Source: Rhizomucor pusillus (lineage: Eukaryota; Mucoromycota; Mucoromycetes; Mucorales; Lichtheimiaceae). Taken from it: a stretch of 64,000 nt of DNA. The DNA is taken from positions 62,001-126,000 of the forward strand of contig FWWN02000288.1 in assembly GCA_900175165.2 (NCBI GenBank), read 5' to 3'. A program made the translations under genes and the position numbers. Shown here piece by piece: positions 44,687 to 56,201 of this stretch (position 1 is its first letter; every line of letters begins with the position of its first letter). The notes under the pieces were generated by a model, which worked only from the letters and a program-made list of their open reading frames with translations, did not search any database and had not been told where the DNA came from.

Positions 44687-45526
44687 AAATGCAAGTGTGA
44701 AATATGTAATCGTTGCATCAAATAACGTTAAATAGCAATAAACTTTGTTACCCTCTTTATTCGTTGGAAAATGCAAGTGAAGATTTTATTAACATGGACA
44801 ACGTAGTAGTGAGTCCTGTTATTCCATGCTTTTTCTTTGTTGAAATGCAGAAAATGTTTTTTGATTGTCCCCATTTGTATGACCAAATTTGTTTCCGCCT
44901 TATTCCCACCTTTTTCTTATTCTCTTCTAATTATCTATAGTATGGACTCTTATCAGGGCCTTGTCTTGAGATATAGACACTGCTTGTAATCTCTTGGTGC
45001 TACAAAGTGTTTGAACGGCTGGTTAAAATATTCGGTGCCTGCAGACGGAAGGAAGAGTGCTAACAAGGAGTTATCGAAATCGAAACACTCAATAGTACTC
45101 TTTTTGTTTTTACGTTATAACATCAACTCGCGATGAATACTTACTTGGTAACCATACAAAAAAGGATATCTAAGAAGCGCGTTATCAGTAAAAGGGCTCG
45201 GCGAGGATGGGAGTTCATACGTTTGTCGTTTTGCTTTGCGGCGAATCTGTCATACTTATGGATTGATCAATGTTCAATGATGGAGGTGGTACAATAATTA
45301 GGACACCCTCTTATTACAATCATCCACGGATAGACTAATTCTTTGCTTCCTATTCCATCAAAAAGCACCTACCCAAAGTCTCACAGTACTGTTCCCTTTG
45401 TCGTCCAAATATCTCAGCATCATTCTGCTATAATTTCATTTTTTGTAATATATAGACAATGGAAGTTCCAAGCTTAAAAAAAAAATACTCAAAACCATGT
45501 TGTATCTTTCAACTTTTCGTCTCTGA
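44687..45526. other. Intergenic between the array and the transposon
   Basis: About 840 AT-rich bases with no protein-like frame, RNA gene or repeat recognised. Confidence 0.4.
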
Positions 45527-45528
45527 TA

Positions 45529-45581
45529 CAGTGAATCGCGTTTAATCTGGACGGTTAGTCAGATTTTGGGACGAAATCTGA
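45529..45581 (+). repeat. Left terminal inverted repeat (outer 53 bases)
   Basis: Perfect inverse of 46741-46793, beginning cagtgaatcgcg. A second matching arm continues at about 45614-45655 after a 32-base insertion that is absent from the right end, so the original repeat was close to 95-100 bases long. Confidence 0.92.
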
Positions 45582-45710
45582 AAAATTTGAGATGAAAACT
45601 TTAATTTAATTGAGACATTTTGAGCAGTTCTTTTGAGATATCACGTGAGATGAACACAAAATGAGATTGAGAATTTGTTTGAGACGGTCGTACAGCTGTT
45701 ACCTCATACT

Positions 45711-46697
45711 ATGTATACTCAATTCATTCACTACAAAAATCCCAACGTATCCCCGGTGCGGGATGTTTGCGAGGAAGATGAGGAAATGCAGGAGATCGAT
45801 GAAGGCGGTCCCATCACTACGCTTATGACAATCGATGACATGGAGCGAGAGGAAATGCAAAGTCCTTCAGTTACGGAACCAAGTCCTGCTCCAGAATCCA
45901 GCAAAGAAGCGAAAATAGAAGAACCTAAGGGGCGAGGACCGCGTCAGCCATATAACAAATAGTCGCCTGAGCAAATAGGCAAATTCATCACGTTACTGCA
46001 GGAAGAAGGATTATCGGTTACTGAAGCGGCACAGAGGACGCGTATTCCTCAAAGTACTGCATATAAACTACGAAAAGAATGGAATGAGAGTGATGGAGCC
46101 GTGCTGCCAGGTCTGAAGGAAGACGGGCGGAAACGCGGCAACAATACAAAGCTTGGAGAAGAGCATTCCGCTTATATTATAAATTACATTGACGAGAATC
46201 CGACCACAACTGCTGACCAGACGACCAAGGCACTTTGCGCTGCCTTTGAAGGACTCTCTATAAGTACTTCAGCAGTTCACCGGCATATGAGGGACAAATG
46301 CGCTCTGTCTCTAACGAAAACGCGCGTCTACAAAGAGGAGCGTGATTCTAAGCGGATTATCGAAGAGAGAGCGCAATCAATATCCCGTTGGATAGAAGAT
46401 GGTATCAACTTCCAGGAGAATTGTGTTTTTATTGACGAGAGTGGATTTCATATGAATATGATCCGTTCAAGAGCTTGGTCGAAGAAAGGAACGCCAGCAA
46501 CTGTCAAGGTCCCTACTCAGAGAGGTGTGAACCTTAGTATAATCGGCTGCATTTCTAGCAAAGGGGTCATATTGCTGTCAAAGAGGAATCCTATCCCTTC
46601 CAAAAAACGGAAAGCAGTCGGTAAACAGTCCAGTAGTAATATTGGCACTACCTCTGACCACTTCCATGCATTCGTGGAGATTTACATAAAGCTATGA
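45711..46697 (+). pseudogene. Tc1/mariner transposase remnant (DDE_3-like), truncated
   Basis: The frame starts at the ATG at 45711 and has an in-frame TAG at 45960-45962; the same frame resumes to 46697. An acidic N-terminus precedes a helix-turn-helix (EEGLSVTEAAQRTRIPQST, then YKLRKEW), a second helical block with SAVHRHMRDKC, and the first catalytic Asp in CVFIDESGFHMNMIRSRAWS, followed by KKGTPATVKVP and LSIIGCISSKGVI. The second Asp and the final Asp/Glu of the DDE triad are missing because the frame stops and the right repeat begins at once, so an internal deletion removed the C-terminal third. Confidence 0.88.
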
Positions 46698-46740
46698 TGT
46701 TCGTCTCACGTGATATCTCAAAAGAACTGCTCAAAATGTC

Positions 46741-46793
46741 TCAGATTTCGTCCCAAAATCTGACTAACCGTCCAGATTAAACGCGATTCACTG
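46741..46793 (-). repeat. Right terminal inverted repeat (outer 53 bases)
   Basis: Perfect inverse of the left repeat. Further inward (about 46699-46740) the match continues without the 32-base insertion found on the left, so this end keeps the ancestral arrangement. Confidence 0.92.
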
Positions 46794-46910
46794 TACGTTC
46801 TAAAAGCAAAAATGGCGTTAAAGGAGAAAAGGTACCATGGTGTCACGTGACCTGAAACGTACAAAAACATCAAAAAACCGGCTCATCCCACTAGGAGAAC
46901 TAAGTGAAGA

Positions 46911-46981
46911 TGCCGTGACCTGGAATCGAACCAGGGTCAGTGCGGCCACAACGCAATGTACTGCCACTATACTATCACGGC
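46911..46981 (-). tRNA. tRNA-His (anticodon GTG)
   Basis: The minus strand folds as a cloverleaf of 71 bases. The acceptor stem is GCCGTGA with TCACGGC, discriminator A. The D arm is GTATAGTGGCAGTAC, the anticodon stem TGCG/CGCA holds loop TTGTGGC with GTG, and the T arm is CCTGG-TTCGATT-CCAGG. There is no intron. As is usual for eukaryotic tRNA-His, the extra G at position -1 is not encoded. The gene lies 118 bases from the transposon end. Confidence 0.93.
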
Positions 46982-47466
46982 TTCTGATCAGAACGAGGAA
47001 TTCTGAAAAAAAATGTAAATAATTTCTTCGGAAAAAACAGTTTTACCAGTATTGTATGCCTTCCGATTGGAGCGGAAGGTAAAATGTTCATCCCCGGCAA
47101 AGAGTGCCTTTGTCAACACCCTCTACTGTTTTTATGCTTTTTTCTGCGTTTAGTTGTTCTTGAACTAGGTAAATGCTTATTTTATATTTGACAACGAATA
47201 AGCATATGTAGATGCTAAAGGTCATGGGAAATAACATTAATTTCTTCGTCCAGCTATATAATAGCAGCAGCTTCAATAATTATGACTATACGCATCCAAT
47301 CACTAAAACTGTAACATCATTTTATACATTATTTCTAACGATTTATCGGTCTCTTTGGACCAAAGATCAAGCAGTGTTTCTGATTTGTCCCGTCCAGAAT
47401 TTCCTTGCCAGGATAGGCAAGAGGCAGCTCGTTCCTAAACCCGAACCTTTTTCTCTGGGCGAAGTG

Positions 47467-49015
47467 ATGGATCCTGCAAAACCGACGCGATCATTGGCAG
47501 AATTAGAAACAGATATTGCAAATATCAGTGCAGCGTTGGTCACTGTTAGTATTAACTGTATGTGAAGCATATAAAACTGTTAGGCGTGCTCAACGCGTAT
47601 ACTTTAGGTCTCGGACCTGCGATCAAGTTTAAGAAGCTTCGCTGCACTAATCGAAGACGAGAATCGGACGTCCAGCTTTGTACAGCAATTTACTGAACGA
47701 TTGACAAATTTGAGGGAAGGCCTCGGACGCTTGTCGTTGGAATCTGAAAGCTTGAGAGGTAATGCAAATTCTCGCGCTTGCGTGCTACTAGTTAGGGCAG
47801 TCTGTTGTAATAACGAAAAACGTATCTAGGAGCTCTTGACTATGCCCAGTCTGCAGCGAATGCTAAATATGACTGGGAAAACATTAAAGCGTAAGTATTG
47901 TATATAACACGAGTAAGATTGCATGAATATTAAGAGTGGTTTCAATAGCAACCTGGATAGCGGCGAAGCCGGCGAGGATGGAGCCAACTTGGTTGAAAAC
48001 AAGAACAAGGAAGCAGAAGCCGGTAGTATTATACAAAGAGATGCAGAGCGGATACACAAGTAGGGAAATGAGAAGAAGGCAACGTATATAGAAAACTTTG
48101 CATATTGATCTAGCTCATTAGGGAACTATCATCTGTCGTCATGGAAAGGTCAACACCGCTCACCTCACAGTCTTCAACGAAAAAGTGGGTAAAAGCTGGA
48201 TGGAATACACGACTATGCATATGTTGATTTATGTTTCGATCTTTGATATTAGCATAATCACGTCTTTTATCAAGGATTGGTTTACAAACGAAAAGGCTGA
48301 AAATATCAATGTATCTATAGAATCCGACAGTGAAGAACGGGAAGCATCCACTGGGTCAGCTTGCAGTATCACGGTACTGTAATCCAAAGCGGCCTTGTCT
48401 TGATTATTTTACTGACGTCTATCCATTCTTCTAGATCCAAGTAGCGCAGGCGCTAAAGGCTTCCTTGGATATGGAATATCACAAAGCTTCAGACAGCTTA
48501 ATTATACATCGTTATGGAATCGATGCTGTCAGCGAAAAGGTAGTACAGGTGCTAATGGTGTGTTTAGCAACAACGGCATGCATACTAACAAATCACTATA
48601 CATAGGCACCGCTTGAACATGATTCTCGTTATTTATTATTTCAAAAGCTGAACATCTTGGCAGATGCTGCTTTCCAAGATATGAGCGTCCTTCCAGCTCG
48701 AGAATCATTCATGTCGATAATGGTAAAATACTAGGAACAGTGTACGAATCACAAGCTTCTAACTTTCTGCCTGTGTAGAACTGGATTTCCAGCTACCACA
48801 ACTTATTTACCGAACCTTGCGTGCGTTGCCACAAACGCTTGCAGCTGGATTCGCCGCAATATAAGCATCTACCTCCCATGGTACGGACGTGGGTTCGAAG
48901 GAAAATCGATTACATGGAACCAGATCGAGAGATGCCTCAGGCGTATACGACAGCCGGCATTGCTTACCATATGCAGTGTTTTGTCGGTGCTACCAAAGTT
49001 GCTGCAAAAAGCTGA
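47467..49015 (+). CDS. MED27: Mediator complex subunit 27 (MED27-like)
   Basis: Nine exons (47467-47544, 47608-47758, 47830-47890, 47949-48059, 48122-48188, 48275-48373, 48435-48548, 48606-48722, 48779-49015) give 344 residues. The N-terminal half is a helical Mediator-tail region (DLRSSLRSFAALIEDENR, LSLESESLRGALDYAQS). The C-terminal signature is unmistakable: NWISSYHNLFTEPCVRCHKR, then LPPMVRTWVRRK and, near the end, GIAYHMQCFV, with Cys/His spacing matching the MED27 zinc-binding module. MED27 helps link the Mediator tail to the head, bridging activators to RNA polymerase II. Exon 6 (acceptor 48274) is the least certain because of its acidic filler sequence. All introns are GT-AG. Confidence 0.85.
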
Positions 49016-49988
49016 GCGCTGCATTCTTCTACTCTCGTATAAAGCAAGAAGGACTTGTATACCTGCCTCTAAACGTACTAAACCACAGATTTGAAACCTG
49101 TCAAAGAATATCATAGTCACTTTTCGAAAGACGATACTGCCTATTATGTACTTGACGAGAATATGGTTTGCAGCACAAAGGTATGCTTTCAATCGAGAAT
49201 ATCTTTAAGGGATCCATTCAAGCTATACGACAACATTAAAAGCAAGGCAGCTCCTTTGTACCTCATCCTTTCTTTGTTTTAAGCGCTGCATAAAATATTT
49301 CATTGTCTGTATTCGCAAACACTTCAAATGATGAAATCCTCTCCGTCATACCTTTTTTCCGCCTTTTTCTTCCACCTTATCTATTCATTCGTATGGATGT
49401 GTCAACCCCCTTCATCAGCGACGCGATTAGTCTGTCCAACAGTGATCAATATCTGTCTGTCCGAAGCAATTCCCCACATAAAAGGGAGGTCCTTCCTCTT
49501 AGTCTTCGGAATTCTGAGCAAGCATGCCACGTCAAAGCTTTTCGGCGATCACTTTGGTGGAAGAGGTCATAGCAAATGGTAAAGTTCGAATGGCAATGAT
49601 GTCTGCCAAGGATATTGACATAGAAGCGCTGGAATGAGTCAATGGGCGACTCCTCAAGTGTTGTGAACTCTTCTCCAGGATTCAAAGTTGATCTGCGCCG
49701 AATAATCCAAAATAATCATCCCATCTTATTAGGAGTACGCACGCTCCATATGCTCCCAGCAGGATCTCAATCGATCTACGTCTGGTTGAGAACACACTAA
49801 GAAATGGTCGAAAAGAAGTCGACCAAGCAAATGCAGAGCTATCTCGAATAGATGCCCATTATTGAAGATGAGCAAGGACAAGGCAAAAGTCTTGGTCAAG
49901 TCCAAATGTCAAGCGTAAAACGCTTGTGTAGACATATGTTAAGCCTCGAGATTATGACTAAAAAAGAAAATACAAAAGCCAAATGCCA
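49016..49988. other. Intergenic with possible decayed sequence
   Basis: A minus-strand frame at 49446-49685 (80 codons) and plus-strand frames at 49303-49582 exist but match no family I recognise; they may be old transposon debris. No RNA gene was seen. Confidence 0.3.
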
Positions 49989-50482
49989 TCATTCCACAAT
50001 ATCGATTTCTTCATCCTTATCTTCATTTTCGTCCTCCTCATCATCGAGGCTGCTGCCGCTCCGGGTGTCCACTAGCATACGATCATCTGCAGGTGCGGAT
50101 GCCCTTTCTGCAATGGCTTCTCTTATCGATGGTGTTGGCACGTCTGTAGGTATTGGCAAAGATACAACAACGGTTCCTGGCTGACTGATGTCCACAGAGA
50201 AGGATCGACCTGCAACAGTGACACCTAGTTGACCCGACGATGGATAGAGGAGTTCTGCCTAAGCATGCTTTAACATTAGCATTCGAGTGCGTGTGATAAC
50301 AACAAAACCGTGGCACTCATGTCCTAACCCATAACGATAAGTGAACCATCCCCACATCTGAGTTCGAGGGGACTCAACCGAAATTCGATCAGGCACAACG
50401 TTGAACCATCCTCCTTGTAATCTCTACTACTCAAAATTTGTATGATCGAATATATAATTTTCTGGACGAAAGGATCATCCAA
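49989..50482 (-). CDS. Uncharacterised protein with acidic C-terminus (5' end not found)
   Basis: Two exons can be joined: 50482-50329 and 50254-49989 (GT-AG, phase 1). They give about 139 residues beginning LDDPFVQKIIYSIIQIL. The core looks folded (STLCLIEFRLSPLELRC, then LLYPSSGQLGVTVAGRSF and SVDISQPGTVVVSLPIP) and the tail is strongly acidic (DDEEDENEDKDEEIDIVE). No family was recognised. An AG at 50483-50484 precedes the first exon in phase 0, so at least one upstream exon is expected between here and the divergent CCDC137-like gene at 50784, but none could be fixed. It could also be a gene that has lost its 5' end. Confidence 0.5.
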
Positions 50483-50783
50483 CTATGATACCTTTTTATA
50501 TGTGCTTTGGTTGATGATTTATTTAGGTGACGCAACATGCCAATTCGTTTATCTTGGTATGCCTTAGACCCGAATTCAGTTTGGTTGCCCCAGATTCGCT
50601 TGGCCCACATTCATCAGACTGCCTCAACCAAAAGTTATAATGACCCGTTATTCACCCTGACCCAACAATGTATGAGCACAAATTTTAAGCCGTGATCTTC
50701 AGCAAGCGCAGCGAAAAGCGCCGCATAAAAAAAGAATTTTCCTCGGCACTACTCTTTTTTTGACATTTCTACAATTGCATAAG

Positions 50784-51705
50784 ATGGGTTTTAGGAAGCA
50801 GAGAAAAGCAAATAAGGGAGAATGGAAAACCAAGAACGAAGAGTGGGTACCAGGCTTTGTTTCCATTCTTGTTTATTATTTCAATAACGATTGTGCGGGT
50901 TTAGTTATGATCTGCCTGTAACAGGAGATGATTTTGACTCTGTACCGCGATCGTTTGCTCGGATATTTAACTACAAGCAAGAACAAGAAGAAAAAGCAAA
51001 GGAGAAAAAGAAGAGCAACTCAGAAAAGAAAGAGACGGTAAATAACAAAGTGAGTTGCATTTTGTGTGTGTGTTTGTTGAATGTTAGTCCGAGATCTAAC
51101 AATCTTGGGATCGCTAGCCCAAACTTGAGCTTCGCAAGGGGGAGAAGCTCCGAGACTTCAAGTCACGAGTAGAAAGAGTATATCAGAAAGAGATCGCGCA
51201 GACAGTAAAGTCGGTCAAGCCATTAACAGAGCGACGGCGGCGAAATCGGGAGCAACGGAAACTGAAGGAGCAAATGAAAAAGAAACGGAAACGGGGAGAG
51301 GATGACGATGACGATATCCGGGATTTTGAAAAACTGCGGGACGAAGTAAAGTTTGGGGAAGTCGTTGACGCACCGCCTGTTTTCAAAAAGATACCGAAAG
51401 CCCGTGGACGGGGCAAGGAGGTATTACCAAACTAACTGCGTTAATACAGAGGGATACAGATATCACTGACACATGTATACTATTGTTTAAAGGTTCTGGA
51501 GCAAAAGACAAAGGAGGCGCTTGCGAATGATTCGGAAGAGGACGAGAACATGAAACAACTCAAAGCATCGCACAAACGAAAAATACAAAACATGAGTGCA
51601 TCCGCGCGCAAAGCCCTGGAAGATGAGCGACAACGCGCGATTACCATGTATAGAGCAAAGAAAGCAAAGAAGATGGCCGAGGCAGGCCTTACGCCATTAT
51701 CGTAA
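50784..51705 (+). CDS. CCDC137-like basic coiled-coil protein
   Basis: Four exons (50784-50842, 50905-51049, 51118-51420, 51493-51705) give 239 residues, very rich in Lys, Arg and Glu. The start MGFRKQRKANKGEWKTKNED, DDFDSVPRSFARIFNYKQEQ, then VKSVKPLTERRRRNREQRKL, VKFGEVVDAPPVFKKIPKAR and KALEDERQRAITMYRAKKAK match the CCDC137 family pattern. These proteins are nucleolar or nuclear and poorly characterised; the charge and coiled-coil content suit RNA or ribosome-biogenesis work. All introns are GT-AG. The next gene begins 201 bases on. Confidence 0.7.
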
Positions 51706-51906
51706 ATTGTCCGAGTATAGTTGTATGTTAAGGAATGGATGTAAAGTAAACACAACTAGAATATGCTCCGATCACCATTCCATAGCGATTTGGTGGTTTA
51801 GTTGACAATTCCGGCATTCGCATATAAAATAACCAGGCGCTCTCACCAGGATGGAAGTTCCGTAGTTACTACATCTTTTTTTAGTTTCTTTGATACATTG
51901 GTAACG

Positions 51907-52959
51907 ATGCGCTTCTCGCTCTCCCTCGTTTCTTCGGCCATGTTGGCTGGTATGGTTATCGCCGCTCCTACTCAGGAGAACAACAGCGAAGCTACCAAGG
52001 ACGCCGCCCAGATCGCCACTCTCAAGTTGGGTGAAGCCTTCCAACCTTTCCACTGGAAGGTCGAAGGCGAAGAAAAACCCGTCGACCGTACCTTCACCTT
52101 GGATCTCGCCGAACCTGCCGAGCTCCAGATCACCGACTACAAGCTTGGTAAAGAACTTGTCCCATTTTTTTTCTGTTAATGAGATTATTATCTAACACTA
52201 AAAATGCACTCTAGGTGGTGACAAGTTTGAGGTCATCGACAACGGTCAGGTCTTGGGCGCCACCAGCGACATCGAGACCGAGGCTCGCTCTGCCTTTGCT
52301 GCCACCCCCGAAGAAGCATTGGAAGACCAGCGTTTCAGCCATGCTACCTTTGAACTTCCTCAGGGCAAGCACGAAATCACCGTCAACGTAGCCGACTCCC
52401 CCTTCAAGGACGGTACCGGTGCTCTCCGAGTCGTCCAAAAGGTCCAAGCCCTCTACAAGAAGGACGATGACCACAAGAAGAAGGGCAAGAAGGATGACAA
52501 GAAGTGGGACGACGACGATGACGACGACGATGACGATGACGATGACTGGAAGGACAAGAAGGACTGGGATGATGACGATGACGATGACGACGACGACTGG
52601 AAGGACAAGAAGAAGTGGGACAAGGACGATGACAAGGAGTGGAAGAAGAAGGAAGACCCCAAGAAGGAATGGAAGAAGGATGACAAGAAAGAATGGAAGA
52701 AGGAAGATCCCAAGGAATGGAAGAAGAAGGAACGAGAGACCGTCTACGTCTACTACACTGTCCCACCAGTTCCTGCTTACACTACCACCAGCACTACTTA
52801 CACTGGCACTGTCACTGAGACTAACACCATCACCACTACCAGGTAAAGATAAAGAAACTATTATTGAAGATCAATTCATTAACTACTATTACAATTTATA
52901 GCACTCAAGATGTCATCGATTTCTCAGACAAGAACAACCCCGCATGGTCCTTGTACTAA
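51907..52959 (+). CDS. Secreted protein with Asp/Lys/Trp repeat region
   Basis: Three exons (51907-52147, 52215-52842, 52902-52959) give 308 residues. A signal peptide (RFSLSLVSSAMLAGMVIAAP) precedes a beta-rich domain of ~140 residues (FQPFHWKVEGEEKPVDRTFT; FEVIDNGQVLGATSD; FELPQGKHEITVNVADSPF). This is followed by ~85 residues of alternating poly-Asp runs and basic Lys-Trp units (WDDDDDDDDD, WKDKKDW, EWKKKEDPK), then a Thr/Tyr-rich segment and a short tail. Codons in the repeat are mixed GAC/GAT and AAG/AAA. The first domain resembles small secreted fungal proteins with a carbohydrate-binding or pre-peptidase-like fold, but I recognise no family. The repeat could bind Ca2+ or other cations or charged wall polymers. 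Antisense frames are shadows. Confidence 0.8.
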
Positions 52960-53173
52960 GAAAACCTGTTCTTTGTTTTGTTCTTACTGCTTGCCATTTC
53001 AAAAGTTTCATACGCTTTAGAAAACAAATAAACACGTTTCCTTGATGCTGGCTACAATGCAATCATCATATCTTGATTGAAATTCCATGTAGAATAGTAA
53101 CGACGTTGTTTTATCGAGTGATGTAAAAAAATGAATTAAAGGTAGAACATTATTATTAGGCAGGGTTTGCTTT

Positions 53174-54878
53174 TTAAAATACATATGGAATGAAAATGTA
53201 GGGAACCCTTTGGCAGTAACGTTCCCAGTCTCTACCGTACTTTTTAGCGCATCGTTGATGGTCGCGGGTAACACGATGTGTAAGCACCACCACGAAGAAG
53301 CAAAAGAAAAAGTACGGGAGGAAAGAACCGAAACCAGTAATCAATCCCCAAGAGATAGACATCATCAAATCTGTCAAATCCGCGTTAGCAATTCAATTTC
53401 CTCCTCTTCTGCATATACAATCGATTCCCGTACCTGCAGTGTAGTGAGGCTTACGGCAGATGCCAAACCAGCCAGAAGTGAGAAGCAAGTTTCCGTGTGC
53501 AGTTTGGATATAAGTAGGGTTCTTGATATGGGCCCACGGCAACTGCGGGAAAGCATTCTTGCGAGTCATGTACGATCCGTTTTGCTCCATACGGAAACGG
53601 TTCTTCTGGGCATTGCCGGTGTCATGAATGTAGTAGCCGAGGAGAAGAAGAGCATAGAGGAAGATGGTGTAGCCAAGGCCGTGAGTGATCGCCTCACCGG
53701 TCGAAAGCTCATACTTCATCATGTAGACAGAAGCATAGCAGTATGTGAAGGGTACACCGGCCATGTTCCAAAAGATAAGCATGAATCCTGGGAAACAAGA
53801 ACATCGACAGTCAGCAAGGAAAAATGATGATGAAGATTATTCATCGTCGTTACTTACCATCCTTTTCATAAAACATGTCCCAGGAGGTGATGATGCATTC
53901 CTCACCCTTTTGGCAAGCATTCGAGTACAAAAAGTGAGCAAGGACCATGAAGAAAGCAGGGGCAGTGATGTATCCGCGGGTTTCATACTGCTTGATCAGA
54001 CAGGAGAGAGAAATGAAGAAAAGCACAGGCCAGGGCACACGGGTTTCAGCCCACATTTTCAAATCAACGTGGCCAATACGAGGATTCAAGCAGGCACCCA
54101 TAAAATAATCGTAGAAGAAGTTACCAGACATACGGTGATGTTTGCCCATAACGCCGCTAATGACATAGACGAATGTAGTCATAGTGAAGCCCCAGATAAT
54201 GGCGACCTAGGGAAATATACAATGTCAGTTCATCCTGATTCTAAGTCTCAAATTTAACACAATATCTTACCGTCATAATGCTGCCAAAGTTATCAATGAT
54301 CTCGGTCAGACGGAAGACACCGCTGATGTGAAGACCAGCAGAGACAGCCAAGGTAAGATACCATGCAGAGAGACCGTTGCAAAGGTACTTAAGCTAGGAT
54401 ATAATCCTTGTCAACAAAATCCGACGTCTAATTGCATGAAAGTCGTTTGCTATTTTTGACTTACTCTCTTGCCCTTCAATGAGGGAATGGGCAAACCTTC
54501 AACGACAGGGCCGGGCATGATATAAGCCAAAATGAACGAGAAAACAACGTATCCCATGTAGATTTTTATAGCCTTCATGGTGGGGAATGCGCCTTCCACA
54601 AATTTGGCCCACAGCTCGTTCCAAAAGAAGTCGGACAAGGCCTCTTTCGTAAATGCTTCAGGATAAATGAGCTTCCCTTGATTCTCTAGGCAGACCCAGA
54701 AGTAAACCATTAAGAGCGGAAAACCGGCCATCATGGCGCAGACACCAATTGGGCCTCCAAACTCATAGACGATCTCGTTGTCAAGTTTCTTGTCCAGTTC
54801 GGTGACATCTGCCTTGAACAGTGGGACGCCGTTCTTGTTAATCTTTGATGGTTTGTCCGTATCCCTTTGGGCGGCCAT
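53174..54878 (-). CDS. ERG4: Delta(24(24(1)))-sterol reductase, ERG4
   Basis: Five exons (54878-54465, 54393-54271, 54206-53858, 53787-53434, 53370-53174) give 478 residues, the usual ERG4 size. The N-terminus [20 protein letters not shown] starts the multi-span ER membrane region. Markers are [94 protein letters not shown] and, at the end, [20 protein letters not shown], the NADPH-binding C-terminal region of the ERG4/ERG24 family. It performs the last step of ergosterol synthesis. An ATG at 54959 in the same frame would add 27 residues; the shorter start is preferred because it begins with a cytosolic segment like other members. Confidence 0.95.
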
Positions 54879-56201
54879 TTCAAAAAACGATGCCAAAAGG
54901 AAGGAAAGACTTGGAAAAAAGGAAATGAACTGGATATCATCGTGTTGCACATCATCCATTGTTTTATATAGTGCCCCCGTCGACCCAAGCGGAGTCGAGT
55001 GTCTGGATCCACGGCCGCCGTTAACCGACTTTTGGCATTGTCCACTGTCTTCTCTAGTAACTCTAAAGTGAAACTACAGTACCGACAATTCTAATGCATG
55101 AGGCTAACGATTTTTATGTAGAGGAGCACTCTTTAGGAGTTTGATCGCTCGTAACATGGATATTTTGGCGCCGGGGACAAGGTCCGGTGTGACACGGCCC
55201 ACACAGCAGCAACGCATTTGATGGATTAGAATCCCGCATGCTCGTTTCAGTTGCCAAACTATATGCTCACTGCAGAGATATCGTCCAAGTCGCAAAGATC
55301 GTTTGCATTTGTCGCTTAAAATATATGTATCAATAGATATAGGGATGAGTAGTACTGTTTGTGGGATCACGAGCGTCCAGTCTTGGTAGCAACCTGGTAC
55401 CGGTGGGTTTTCCCGAATATGTGACTCTATGTCGCCCACAACGCCGGTAAAGATTAACCGGACAATTTGAATCGCTAGTAGTCCTTGAGCCACTCCCATT
55501 TTATTGAAATATCCATCACATTGACCATGGGGCCTTTTTTNNNNNNNNNNNNNNNNNNNNNNNNNNNNNNNNNNNNNNNNNNNNNNNNNNNNNNNNNNNN
55601 NNTTTTGCTTGAACATAAATGGCTACTAAATACACAGGAATTTAATGGTTTACAGACACTTCTATTCATCAATGAATGCAACAACTGCGGGCGGCGGTAC
55701 GTATAAGGAGATTCTACAGCATCAATATGACATCCATGCGAGTATATGCCAATCCTGTGATAATTAGTTTTGCTGACAGGTTACTGCTCATTCAGAGAAG
55801 AGATATACTTGACGGTGTGTGCTGAATATGTCTCTAGCTACCTTCAAGATCTGGGTTCAAACGAGAAAAGAGACAAGTATTTGTAGCCATTGAACAGTCA
55901 GTCATAGCATTTCTCTCAATGCAGCAGCAAGTATTTCAGCAATAATTTCTTGCAATCCATGATTCACTGTTTACAGAACGTATATATACTATTGCAAGAA
56001 AAGCAGAGTCAATCGTGAAGGTGATGAATGATGCTGGGAAGTGATTTGCCTTTTCTGCATTGTCCGCCACCCCAAATTTAGCAACCACCTGCTGGGAGCC
56101 TGCATTCGCCCTCTCTTTTTGTCGACGTACCGTAAGAAATCGCTATCCATCCATCGTCCATCAGCCATCCATCCAGCTATTTACACGTTAAATCGATCTA
56201 G
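54879..56201. other. Intergenic with unassigned frame and assembly gap
   Basis: Promoters of the leftward ERG4 gene and the rightward RPL12 gene are expected here. A minus-strand frame without stops covers about 55104-55540 (segments DKCKRSLRLGRYLCSEHIVW and GILIHQMRCCCVGR) but matches no family and runs into the gap, so it cannot be judged. Nothing else was seen. Confidence 0.4.
55541..55602. other. Assembly gap, 62 unknown bases
   Basis: Sixty-two N characters flanked on the left by a T run and on the right by tttt, suggesting that a homopolymer or repeat blocked assembly. The true length may differ. Confidence 0.99.

Larger units (their letters stand above)
45529..46793 (+). mobile_element. 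Tc1/mariner-type DNA transposon, defective
   Basis: The element is bounded by inverted repeats and flanked on both sides by TA (45527-45528 and 46794-46795), the target duplication typical of Tc1/mariner transposons. Its length is 1,265 bases. It contains one transposase-like frame read rightward, interrupted by a stop and lacking the end of the catalytic domain, so it cannot move by itself. It lies between the sulfotransferase array and tRNA-His. Confidence 0.9.

Noticed and set aside
52404..52901. Long frames on both strands rich in Ser, Arg or Thr across the Asp/Lys repeat
   Set aside because: They are shadow frames of the GAC/GAT and AAG repeat of the secreted protein and carry no family features.
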